NCBI GenBank assembly: GCA_001789205.1
Contig: MFYT01000021.1
Location: 53,723-117,722, forward strand
DNA: 64,000 bases
DNA from: Candidatus Raymondbacteria bacterium RIFOXYA2_FULL_49_16
Lineage (GTDB): Bacteria > Fibrobacterota > OXYB2-FULL-49-7 > XYB2-FULL-49-35
Direction of reading: 5' to 3'
Shown: positions 45,452 to 53,551 of the stretch, piece by piece
Numbering within the stretch: the stretch's first letter is position 1
How the letters are laid out: every line of letters starts with the position of its first letter
Notes under the pieces: generated by a model
Told to the model about the DNA's origin: nothing
The model's input: the letters and a program-made list of their open reading frames with translations, nothing else
Database searches by the model: none
Program-made: the position numbers and the translations under genes

Positions 45452-47878
45452 TTACCTCATTAGAATTGCTTTAGACACTGTTTCCCTGCCTCCTGCTTTT
45501 AAACGGACAATATAGGTCCCTGACGAGCAGTGGGAAGCATCCCAATTAACTGAATTACTAATTTCGAATTTCGAATTACGAATTTGAGATGATAAATCAG
45601 CGACTAATTTCCCTCTGATATTGAATATTTTCAGTTCCGGATTCGTAATTCGTAATTTGCAATTCGTAATTATTATTGTTGTTGCCGGATTAAAAGGATT
45701 GGGGGACACAGAAAGCGCCATTTCCTCTTTTTCCCCAGGTATCTGTACATTGGAACCTGGACGCATAGTCCGGTTAATAATATCTCCCGCATTGATCCTG
45801 GCCTCGAACCAGTCTGCCATTTCCTGGTCTGTGGACCCTGCTTTTATCTGGATATTCTGGGGTTTGCCCAGGTTCATAAACGCATCAGCCGACCATTTAT
45901 AAGCATTTGAAAGGTCAGTCTGGTTCAATGGCGTGCGGGCGTTATTGCCATCGCCCGTCACATAAATATTATACCAGTCATCGCCTCCATTCACATATGC
46001 CGCGCATGGATATGCCAGGCCAGCCATCATGGTAATGTCCGCGTACTTGCCAACACCATAGGGCCAGCTTGCTTCATGCCATGATGCGTCATCGGGCTTG
46101 GAATAAACAGGATGGACAAAAAGCCTGTGCGAGGTAGGTTCGTGCATCCAGGAAAAAAGCTGCTTTTTTGTGCCGACCATATCGATCCTGTCGTCCATCA
46201 TTGCCGTTATCAAAGCGGTTATGCCGCCGATGTCTTCACCCACAACGCCTATTTTCGTGGTGTCGCACCAAGGGACCGTGTGCAGATAATCGAGTACGCG
46301 TTTGACATCATAATACATAAGGCCCAGCGTGGGAACACCGAAAATCCTGACCCAAAAGTCGCTGATCAGATCCGGGGTCAATAACGACGGCGTTGGGCGA
46401 TTGTCCTTAACCCTGTTGTTTCCAGTGCCTCTGAATGTGGCTGCAACTACCGCATAACCCTTGCCTGCGAGGATGCCCCGCAATACAGAAAGCCCGGTAT
46501 CGCCTTCTGGTGAAATCATTATGAACGTAGGTTTCCGGGCGCCGTTTCCATTGGTTGTTGAAAGGGTAAGTGAAAAGCTCGGGTCCACTTGAATCGTGGA
46601 ACCAGAAGGGTTAAGCGGCACATCGATTTTGCTTAGTCCGCGGAAAGCATCGCTCATTATGTGCTGTCTGACATTTCCTACACGGTTGTCCAAATCCTGT
46701 TGCGCCACAGGAGGATTTATGCTGTCCAGCCACATCTTGCCCAGGTTATATTGAAGCCATGCCGCGTTGTTTTCGTACGGATTAGTGAGCCATCCTGATG
46801 AGCTGGTATAGGCCAGTACCGGTTGCGCCGGATCCTCATGGGCATATCCGAGCGGATTGCCTTCCGCTCCCTTAAAATGCATATTAAAAAATTTCGCCGC
46901 CATGATCGATTTGTTCATATTATAATTATGATTTCCCTCAGTCGCGTATATGCAATCAGCGGCCCGGTTGCCATATAGGTCCCATACCGGGAATATGCTT
47001 CTATTCCAGACTGCGGGAAATAACGGGCCTTCATTTATCATGTATAACGCCCGGGGGGCTGTTATGTTAAAAAACTGTAAATGCTCTCCATAGTACCCCA
47101 CAAACGGGGGAATATGGCAGACGGGCCTGAATGTGGTAATGATAAAAGTCGTATCAACCGCCGTAGGACACACGGGAACGCTCACTTTGACCCTGTTGTC
47201 AATAGCACCGAAATAAAGGGTGACCGAACCCCCTGTGGAAGAGCCGGTAGCGCCTATTTTCGACGTATCAACGTCGTTCCTGCTGAAAAGGTAATCAATG
47301 CCCCGCATGCAGCTTACTATCTGCATCTGCGCAACACCAAAGCCGAAAGGTTCGCAAATTTGACCATAGTGGCTGTCGTGGGGCGGGACTCCTGTAAATT
47401 CTACGCTATATCCCATGTCAAACATAAGGACAATATACCCATCGTTTGCGAGCGTCCGGCACGCGCCGGTCATGTCCTGGGTTGAATGCTTGCCCCCGAG
47501 CCAGTGGCCTGAAAAATGGATGACAGCGGGAAATTTGGGCCCTCCTGTTTTGGGAAGGTAGAACGCGGCTGTTGCAAGATGCCCTGCAACAATTGGAATT
47601 CCAACCGAACGCGCCGTGTATGTCCCATGGTCTGTAACTACTCCTTCGCGCACACCCGATAATGGGTCAAGTTTGTCCAGGCTCAACGTACTTTGCATGC
47701 CATTACGAATTAATGTCTGTATGGAATCCCATTGAGCGCTGCTCGTGGGCATTATCCTGGCATAATCAGGCTGCTGGTTTCTTGCCCAGCTTGGATACCA
47801 ATCGTTGAACGCGCAGAAGGCGGGGGCTATGTTTACAACTATTATAAACGACCAGAACGCTTTTAAAATAACCATCAT
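45452..47878 (-). CDS. Exported two-module alpha/beta-hydrolase with sorting tail
   Basis: 808 aa. The chosen ATG at 47878 overlaps the stop of the regulator gene (ATGA) and follows AAGGGGG closely; the ATG at 47875 is an alternative. Signal peptide (FWSFIIVVNIAPAFC), module 1 with elbow GSSTGG, module 2 with GEDIGG (Asp in the nucleophile position), then a sorting tail (about 720-808). The tail contains an in-frame low-complexity repeat that encodes NCKLRITNPELKI and later IRNSKFEISNS, unlike tails of other genes. It is translationally coupled to the GntR/LacI-type regulator, which suggests the regulator senses a product of this locus. Confidence 0.8.
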   Translation of the reverse strand: MMVILKAFWSFIIVVNIAPAFCAFNDWYPSWARNQQPDYARIMPTSSAQWDSIQTLIRNGMQSTLSLDKLDPLSGVREGVVTDHGTYTARSVGIPIVAGHLATAAFYLPKTGGPKFPAVIHFSGHWLGGKHSTQDMTGACRTLANDGYIVLMFDMGYSVEFTGVPPHDSHYGQICEPFGFGVAQMQIVSCMRGIDYLFSRNDVDTSKIGATGSSTGGSVTLYFGAIDNRVKVSVPVCPTAVDTTFIITTFRPVCHIPPFVGYYGEHLQFFNITAPRALYMINEGPLFPAVWNRSIFPVWDLYGNRAADCIYATEGNHNYNMNKSIMAAKFFNMHFKGAEGNPLGYAHEDPAQPVLAYTSSSGWLTNPYENNAAWLQYNLGKMWLDSINPPVAQQDLDNRVGNVRQHIMSDAFRGLSKIDVPLNPSGSTIQVDPSFSLTLSTTNGNGARKPTFIMISPEGDTGLSVLRGILAGKGYAVVAATFRGTGNNRVKDNRPTPSLLTPDLISDFWVRIFGVPTLGLMYYDVKRVLDYLHTVPWCDTTKIGVVGEDIGGITALITAMMDDRIDMVGTKKQLFSWMHEPTSHRLFVHPVYSKPDDASWHEASWPYGVGKYADITMMAGLAYPCAAYVNGGDDWYNIYVTGDGNNARTPLNQTDLSNAYKWSADAFMNLGKPQNIQIKAGSTDQEMADWFEARINAGDIINRTMRPGSNVQIPGEKEEMALSVSPNPFNPATTIIITNCKLRITNPELKIFNIRGKLVADLSSQIRNSKFEISNSVNWDASHCSSGTYIVRLKAGGRETVSKAILMR
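45551..45671. repeat. In-frame AATTCGTAATTCG-type repeat within a sorting tail
   Basis: Two clusters of the same short repeat (45551-45585 and 45639-45671) are in inverted orientation. Each is built from GAATTACGAATT-like units. Both lie inside the esterase gene and are read in frame. This simple repeat also occurs in non-coding DNA of other bacteria, from general knowledge. The stretch between the clusters encodes the normal IFNIRGKLVADL segment of the tail. Confidence 0.65.
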
Positions 47879-48960
47879 ACCCCCTTGCAAGACTGTCTTT
47901 CAATAAGCCGAAACGGAGCAAACCGTGTCTGCGGCAATGACCGTTGCCCGTTCCGCAGCATTCCATAAAGCAGATCGAGCGCGCTTTCGGCAAGCGCTTC
48001 CCTGTCTATGCCGATTGTCGTAAGAGGAGGATTTGATATTCTGCCGCCGTCAAAATCGCCTATCCCAATAATGCTCACGTCGCCCGGAACTTTCAGGCCT
48101 TTTTCAACACAGGCATTCAACGCACCCAGCGCAAGCCTGTCATTGGCAGCGACAATCGCTGTAGGCCGGATAGTGTCGATGATTGTATGCGCAACCGTAT
48201 ACCCATCCACGAGCGCATCTTTTTCACATCGCAAAACAAGGTTTTCATTATATTCAATGCCAGCATCAGTGATCGCTTTCATATACCCATAATGAATATT
48301 TAAAAACCTCTGATGCGATGGTCCGTTTATCAGAACGATTTTCCGGTGGCCAAGTTTGATCAGGTATTCCGTAGCGCAGCGGCCATATCCAATGCTGTCT
48401 ACAAGCACCCTGTTGAACTCGTTTTCTATTGGGTCAGGATACAGGAGATATCCGGAAACAACAACAGAAATATGCGCCTGCTTGAGAGATTTAAGGATTT
48501 CCGCGGTCAGCAGGCCGCTTATGACAATGCCATCTGGTGAATGCTTGTCCCTGATGGATACAAGGAGATTGTCTATGTCTTTTTCCGAATTTATTGTGAA
48601 AAACATCATTTTATCGCCGCGATCTTTTGTCTTACTTTCGAGTTCCAGCAGCATTTTAGAATGATGTTCGTCAAAAATCTCCCTGTTTGCCAGCACAAAA
48701 CCTATTGTTTTCTGCTTTGGCCCTATTGCATCAAGCGGCTCCTTGCCGATAAACGTCCCTCGCGGACCGAGTTTGAAGATTTTTTCTTCCTTTTCAAGGA
48801 TATCCAGGGATTTTCGGATGGTCATACGGTTAAGGCTATATTCCCGCGCCAGTTCTCTTTCAGATGGAAGCCTATTGTTCGCAAACTGGGATGAAGTAAT
48901 TCGTTGTTTCAGGTCTTCCGCAACTTTCTGGTATGTGTATTGTTCTGTTTCAAAAGGCAT
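47875..48960 (-). CDS. GntR-type regulator with LacI-like ligand domain
   Basis: 361 aa from ATG 48960 (AAAAGGAAAAC upstream); the frame stays open 53 codons further but covers the operator array. The winged helix-turn-helix spans about residues 8-75 (LPSERELAREYSLNRMTIRKSL, GPRGTFIG). The LacI/GalR-like sensor follows (KTIGFVLANRE, SPDGIVISGLL, LGHRKIVLINGPSHQ, PTAIVAANDRLALG, SIIGIGDFDGG). It is a close paralogue of the regulator at 56369-57496. Four TATACCA boxes lie upstream, consistent with autoregulation. It is coupled to the esterase gene downstream by ATGA. Confidence 0.88.
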   Translation of the reverse strand: MPFETEQYTYQKVAEDLKQRITSSQFANNRLPSERELAREYSLNRMTIRKSLDILEKEEKIFKLGPRGTFIGKEPLDAIGPKQKTIGFVLANREIFDEHHSKMLLELESKTKDRGDKMMFFTINSEKDIDNLLVSIRDKHSPDGIVISGLLTAEILKSLKQAHISVVVSGYLLYPDPIENEFNRVLVDSIGYGRCATEYLIKLGHRKIVLINGPSHQRFLNIHYGYMKAITDAGIEYNENLVLRCEKDALVDGYTVAHTIIDTIRPTAIVAANDRLALGALNACVEKGLKVPGDVSIIGIGDFDGGRISNPPLTTIGIDREALAESALDLLYGMLRNGQRSLPQTRFAPFRLIERQSCKGV

Positions 48961-48980
48961 GATGTTTTCCTTTTCTATGA

Positions 48981-49023
48981 TATACCACTTTAATATGGTA
49001 TAGTCTATACCATAAATATACCA
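48981..49023. promoter_or_regulatory. Four TATACCA boxes upstream of the GntR/LacI-type regulator
   Basis: TATACCA occurs at 48981-48987, 49006-49012 and 49017-49023, and its reverse complement TGGTATA at 48996-49002. The middle pair forms a perfect dyad GGTATAGTCTATACC. The array begins 21 bp upstream of the regulator start, where a repressor would block transcription. Related boxes recur at 51578-51584, 51685-51691 and 55037-55043. Confidence 0.65.
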
Positions 49024-49108
49024 CTGTTGATCAAATTTGTCAATACTTTTTTTTAAAAAGATTATCAGTCGGTGTTGACCGAAAAATGGCCGAAACGAAG
49101 AATCAATT

Positions 49109-51532
49109 TTATCTGACAAGCATGGCTTTTTTAGCCATTGTGTTTTTTCCGAACCTCACTGTTATAAAATAAATACCGCTTGGCAGGGCAGAGGCATCCC
49201 AAATATAACCAGAAGTCAGAATACAGAAGTCAGAAGATATTTTGTCAATTAATTTTCCATAGACACTGTATATTTTTATTTCTGGTTTTTCGCCTGGCTT
49301 AAGGCCGCTGACTGTTATCCTTGTTGTCGGGTTAAATGGGTTTGGCGAAACCTCAAGCGAGGTCCATTTTTCTATTTGTTTTTCCCGTATGGAAGAGATT
49401 GGCCTGGTTGTACGGTTCTCAATGTCCCCGGCATTTATGCGTGCTTCAAACCAGTCCGCCATCTCCTGGTCAGTCGCCCCTGCTTTAATTCTCATGTTCT
49501 GGTTTTTCCCCAGATTATTAAACACATCAGTCGACCATTTATATGCAGAGTCGAGATCGTTCTGGTTCAACGAAGTCCTGTCATTCCTGGCACCATCGTA
49601 GGTGCCGTAAATATTGAACCATACGTCGCCGCCGCCAATATAAGAAGCGCACGGATATGCCAGACCCGGCATCATTGTCAGGTCCGCGTATTTGCCAATA
49701 CCATATGGCCATGATGCCTGGTGCCATTCAGCGGTTTTCGGCGTTGCATACAACATATGGCCATATACCCGATGGGTTGTTGGTTTATGCATCCATGAGT
49801 ACAACTGTCCTTTTGTGCCAACCATATCAACGCGATCGTCCATCATGGCGGTTATCAGGGCGGCCATGCCTCCTATATCCTCTCCCGCTATACCTATCTT
49901 TGCCGTGTCGCACCATGTTTGCGTATGCAGGTAATCAAGAACCCGTTTAATGTCATAATACATCAACGCAAGCGTGGACCCGCCAAAGATCCGTATTCCC
50001 AAATTGCTGATGTAATCAACCATGTCGGCATAAGAAGTACTTTCCGTGTATCGGTTGTCTCCGGTTCCCCTGAACGTGGCTGTTACCACTGCATATCCCT
50101 TGCCTGCCAAAGCCGCCCGCAGGCCGGAAAGCCCTGTGGCGCCCTCCGGTGATATGACAATAAATACGGGTTTTACGCTCCCGCTTCCATTCGTAATTGA
50201 AAGGTCCAGGGAAAATGCAGGGTCCACATGAATTGTTGCGCCGCTCGCATTAAGACTCACGTCATTCTTTGGAAGCGCCCTGAAAGCATCTGCCATAATG
50301 TTCGTCCGCACAGTATCGATCCTATGTTCCAGTTCAGCCTGATTCAATGGAGGAGCGATCCCGCCCAGCCACATTTGGGAAAGGGTGTACATGACCCATG
50401 CGGCATTGTTTTTATACGACTCGTTGCCCGTAAGCCAACCGCTTCCATTAAAAGGGTCCAGAAGATAATCCGCGGGAGGATTTGCGCTTGAATTTCCCAC
50501 CGGCGAACCTTGGTTTCCAAAGAAATTGAGGTTGAAAAACTGGGCGGCCAAGACTTGTTTCGCTTCATCATAATCGTGCTGCCCTATTTGCATCCATTTG
50601 CAGCTTGTTGATGCATTGCCATAGGTATCCCACACGGGTTTGACATATGTGTCCCATTCTGCGGGGTTTGGATTGGAAGCGTTCTCCTGCAGCATAAAAA
50701 AGGCCCTGGGTGCGGCCATGGCGGTAAATTGCCATTGCTGGGCATAAAAACCCGGGAAAGGCAGAACATCACATATTGGGTACGTGAGTTTTTGGCCGAA
50801 AAACATCTGGTTCATTGAGGAACATAAAGGGATGCTGGCTTTGACCCTGTCATCAACAGCGCCAAACCAATAAGTTGCCGTACCGCCCCCTGAAGATCCT
50901 GTTGCACCAATCCTGGTGGTATCAACATCATTTCTGGTGAATAAATAATCTACTGTGCGCATTAAGCTTCTCAGCTGCATCTGTGCCACCCCAAAACCGA
51001 ACACTTCACATAATTGACCATAGTGCCTGTCATGATTGGGCGACATGGTACCGAACTCTGTTGAGAATCCCATGTCAAGATGTATGATAATATAGCCTTC
51101 GTTTACCATTGTTTTATTTATTCCGGTCATGTAGTACTGATCATTTTTGCCATTGGTCCAATGACCGGAATGGTTGATAATTGCCGGGAACCGCGGTCCT
51201 CCTGTTTTAGGCACATACAGTATCGCTGTTGTATAATAACCGCCCACAACCGGGATTGCGATAGCTTGGGTGGTATATGCGCCTTTATCTACCGATGTCT
51301 TTACAATAACATCTGAAAACGGGTCAAACTTTTCCAAGGATAATGTGCTTTTTAAACCATCTCTCATCTTTTGCTGCAATAAATTCCATTCTGCTGAGTC
51401 AGCGGGAATGGTCGCTGCATAGGTCGGCAACTGGTTTGCGGCCCAATTGTTAAACCAGTCGTTGAAGGCTGCAAATGTAGCGCCAGAAAAAATTGCCAAA
51501 ACAATGCCTGCTGCAGATAAAGTTGTACGCAT
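49109..51532 (-). CDS. Exported two-module alpha/beta-hydrolase with sorting tail
   Basis: 807 aa with a strong AAGGAGGAG ribosome site. Signal peptide (LSAAGIVLAIFSGATFA|AFNDW). Module 1 has elbow GSSGGG, and module 2 GIAGEDIGGMAAL, again with Asp in place of Ser. The sorting tail is about 722-807 (VSPNPFNPTTRITVSG, end KKAMLVR), and its variable loop (about 772-780, SDFCILTSG) is encoded by an imperfect TTCTGACTTCTG repeat. It is separated from the regulator by the operator region and divergent from etfB, so it may form its own unit. Probable secreted esterase or related hydrolase for an acylated polymer. Confidence 0.82.
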   Translation of the reverse strand: MRTTLSAAGIVLAIFSGATFAAFNDWFNNWAANQLPTYAATIPADSAEWNLLQQKMRDGLKSTLSLEKFDPFSDVIVKTSVDKGAYTTQAIAIPVVGGYYTTAILYVPKTGGPRFPAIINHSGHWTNGKNDQYYMTGINKTMVNEGYIIIHLDMGFSTEFGTMSPNHDRHYGQLCEVFGFGVAQMQLRSLMRTVDYLFTRNDVDTTRIGATGSSGGGTATYWFGAVDDRVKASIPLCSSMNQMFFGQKLTYPICDVLPFPGFYAQQWQFTAMAAPRAFFMLQENASNPNPAEWDTYVKPVWDTYGNASTSCKWMQIGQHDYDEAKQVLAAQFFNLNFFGNQGSPVGNSSANPPADYLLDPFNGSGWLTGNESYKNNAAWVMYTLSQMWLGGIAPPLNQAELEHRIDTVRTNIMADAFRALPKNDVSLNASGATIHVDPAFSLDLSITNGSGSVKPVFIVISPEGATGLSGLRAALAGKGYAVVTATFRGTGDNRYTESTSYADMVDYISNLGIRIFGGSTLALMYYDIKRVLDYLHTQTWCDTAKIGIAGEDIGGMAALITAMMDDRVDMVGTKGQLYSWMHKPTTHRVYGHMLYATPKTAEWHQASWPYGIGKYADLTMMPGLAYPCASYIGGGDVWFNIYGTYDGARNDRTSLNQNDLDSAYKWSTDVFNNLGKNQNMRIKAGATDQEMADWFEARINAGDIENRTTRPISSIREKQIEKWTSLEVSPNPFNPTTRITVSGLKPGEKPEIKIYSVYGKLIDKISSDFCILTSGYIWDASALPSGIYFITVRFGKNTMAKKAMLVR
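49210..49236. repeat. In-frame CAGAAGTCAGAA-type repeat within a sorting tail
   Basis: CAGAAGTCAGAAT is followed by ACAGAAGTCAGAAG, an imperfect direct repeat of about 13 bases. It lies at the position of the sorting-tail loop just before the W-D-A-S motif, homologous to the loop altered by a different repeat in the paralogue at 45452-47878. Confidence 0.6.
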
Positions 51533-51577
51533 TTACCGCTCCTCCTTTTCATCGTTCTTTTTCATAGCACATCTACA

Positions 51578-51691
51578 TATACCATAATATACCTTTTTTC
51601 CATTTATCTGTCAATACTTTTCGCTATCTTAGCTGTTAAAAATATTTATTGATTATTCTTATTTAATTTGTTATATTAATAACATATACCA
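51578..51691. promoter_or_regulatory. TATACCA boxes in the divergent region between the esterase and etfB
   Basis: TATACCA occurs at 51578-51584 and 51685-51691, with near matches TATACCT (51588-51594) and TATTCCA (51695-51701). The region separates the esterase start (51532) from etfB (51716), and the second pair sits just ahead of the etfB start. The boxes match those before the GntR/LacI-type regulator, so both operons may be under its control. No clear ribosome site precedes the etfB ATG. Confidence 0.5.
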
Positions 51692-51715
51692 TTGTATTCC
51701 ATTTGATAATTTCGT

Positions 51716-52525
51716 ATGAGAATAGTAGTACCAATAAAACAGGTTCCCGAGACCAGCGCAGTGAAGATGGACGAGGCCACTGGTACAATGATCCGGGACG
51801 GGGTCGAGGCAATCATCAACCCGCTGGATCTCTATGCAATCGAGATTGCAATCCAGCTTCGCGAAATCCACGGCGGTGAAGTGGTGGCAATCTCCATGGG
51901 ACCTCCAAAAGCCTCCATTGCCCTGCGCGAAGCCATTGCCATGGGCTGCGACTCGGCAATTCTGATCAGCGACAAGGCCTTTGCTGGCAGCGACACCTGG
52001 GCTACCAGCAACGTTTTGGCAGCAGCCATCCGGCGAATCACCATTGAAAACGGTCCTATTGACCTGATCGTCTGCGGGGAACGCGCCACCGACGGGGATA
52101 CCGGACAGGTAGGCCCGGGCATAGCGTCCTTCCTGGACCTTCCCGTAGCCAGCTATGTATGCAAAATAAATGAAATCACCAACGGCCTTTGCTGCGTTCA
52201 TCGCATGGTGGAGGATGGCTATGAGGTACTGCAGATCCAGTTGCCGACTGTAATGACCGTGGTTAAAGAGGTGGCCAGTCCCCGTTTGCCAACGCTGCGC
52301 GGAAAGCAGAAGGCCAAAAAAGTTGACCTGACTATTTGGGACGTAAAAAACCTGGCTTTAGAAGGCAGCAAGCTTGGTATTAACGGCTCACCGACCCGTG
52401 TAGTCAAGATATTCCGTCCCAGCGTGGCCCGCAACTGTAAAAAATTCATTGCCTTGGACGATAATGCCATCCAGGCTGCAGCAGACAGGGTGGTCGGGTA
52501 CCTGCAGGAAAAAAAATTGATTTGA
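51716..52525 (+). CDS. etfB: Electron transfer flavoprotein, beta subunit
   Basis: 269 aa. N-terminal MRIVVPIKQVPETSAVKMD and INPLDLYAIEIAIQL, then VVAISMGPPKASIALREAIAMGCD, CGERATDGDTGQVGPGIA and LPTVMTVVKEVASPRLPTLRGKQKAKK are all characteristic of EtfB. It forms a heterodimer with EtfA and carries an AMP or FAD depending on the type. Linked to EtfA and a D-lactate/glycolate-dehydrogenase-type protein in the order of the Acetobacterium woodii lctBCD genes, it may belong to a flavin-based electron-bifurcating complex. The first gene of its operon. Confidence 0.93.
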   Translation: MRIVVPIKQVPETSAVKMDEATGTMIRDGVEAIINPLDLYAIEIAIQLREIHGGEVVAISMGPPKASIALREAIAMGCDSAILISDKAFAGSDTWATSNVLAAAIRRITIENGPIDLIVCGERATDGDTGQVGPGIASFLDLPVASYVCKINEITNGLCCVHRMVEDGYEVLQIQLPTVMTVVKEVASPRLPTLRGKQKAKKVDLTIWDVKNLALEGSKLGINGSPTRVVKIFRPSVARNCKKFIALDDNAIQAAADRVVGYLQEKKLI

Positions 52526-52549
52526 TCGGTTCTTGCTATGGAGAAAGCG

Positions 52550-53551
52550 ATGGACTACAAAGGCATCTGGATATTGGCTGAACAATCTGCTGGAAGAGTA
52601 CAGGTGATCAGCCACGAGCTGCTTACGCGCGGAAGAGACCTGGCCGGAAAGCGTCAAACCGAACTTACCGCGGTTATATTTGGAAACAACATCAACAACA
52701 ACGACCTGCAGGAGCTTATCGAGCGCGGGGCTGACCGTGTGCTGGCCATGGAAGCGTTTGCCCTTGAACATTTTCTCATTGAACCCTACGCCGCTTGCAT
52801 GCTGCACCTCATCACCCAATATCGCCCGGAGATAATCATCGCCGGAGCGACATCCACAGGCAGAACTCTAATGCCCTATGTGGCGATAAAGGCAACCGCC
52901 GGTTTGACAGCTGACTGCACTGTGCTGGATATTGAGGAAGGCACCGGCAACCTGTTGCAGACGCGTCCTGCAATCGGCGGCAATATCCTGGCGACCATAA
53001 AAACGCCTAAGTGCCGACCGCAAATGGCGACTGTCCGGCCCCAATCAACCCAGCCAGCCCCGCGGCAGGCTGGCCGCAAAGGCACGGTTGAACGGCTTCA
53101 GGCCCCCTCGCACCTGCTTGTGAGCCGTATGCAACGCATAAATTTCGTGAAAAACCAGGAAGAGCATGGTTTGGCCCATGCCAATGCCATTGTGTCGGTC
53201 GGACGAGGCATAAAAAAAGGTGAGAACCTCAAGATCATCCACCCGCTTATAAAGGCCCTGGGGGCCGCTTTAGGGGCCTCACGCGAAGTTATCGACCGCG
53301 GCTGGTTAAGCTATTCACACCAGGTCGGGCTTTCCGGCAAGACAGTCAACCCCAAACTTTACGTGGCAGTGGGCATCAGCGGATCCATTCAGCACCTGGC
53401 CGGGATGCAGACCAGCGAGAATATCATAGCGATCAATAGCGATCCGGATGCACAAATCTTCCGGGTGGCCGATATCGGTGTCGCAGGAAATCTTTTTGAC
53501 ATTGTTCCGGTGTTGGCGGAAAAGATCCGGCAAGCGAGGATGATTTCATGA
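52550..53551 (+). CDS. etfA: Electron transfer flavoprotein, alpha subunit
   Basis: 333 aa from ATG 52550, which has GGAGAAAG upstream; the ATG at 52538 lacks such a site. The N-terminal part (AEQSAGRVQVISHELLTRGRDLAG) and the C-terminal FAD domain (GRGIKKGENL, LSGKTVNPKLYVAVGISGSIQH, AINSDPDAQIFRVADIGVAGN) are typical. The N-terminal ferredoxin-like extension known in some lactate-dehydrogenase-associated EtfA proteins is missing. It partners EtfB and passes electrons from the dehydrogenase. It overlaps the next gene by ATGA. Confidence 0.93.
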   Translation: MDYKGIWILAEQSAGRVQVISHELLTRGRDLAGKRQTELTAVIFGNNINNNDLQELIERGADRVLAMEAFALEHFLIEPYAACMLHLITQYRPEIIIAGATSTGRTLMPYVAIKATAGLTADCTVLDIEEGTGNLLQTRPAIGGNILATIKTPKCRPQMATVRPQSTQPAPRQAGRKGTVERLQAPSHLLVSRMQRINFVKNQEEHGLAHANAIVSVGRGIKKGENLKIIHPLIKALGAALGASREVIDRGWLSYSHQVGLSGKTVNPKLYVAVGISGSIQHLAGMQTSENIIAINSDPDAQIFRVADIGVAGNLFDIVPVLAEKIRQARMIS

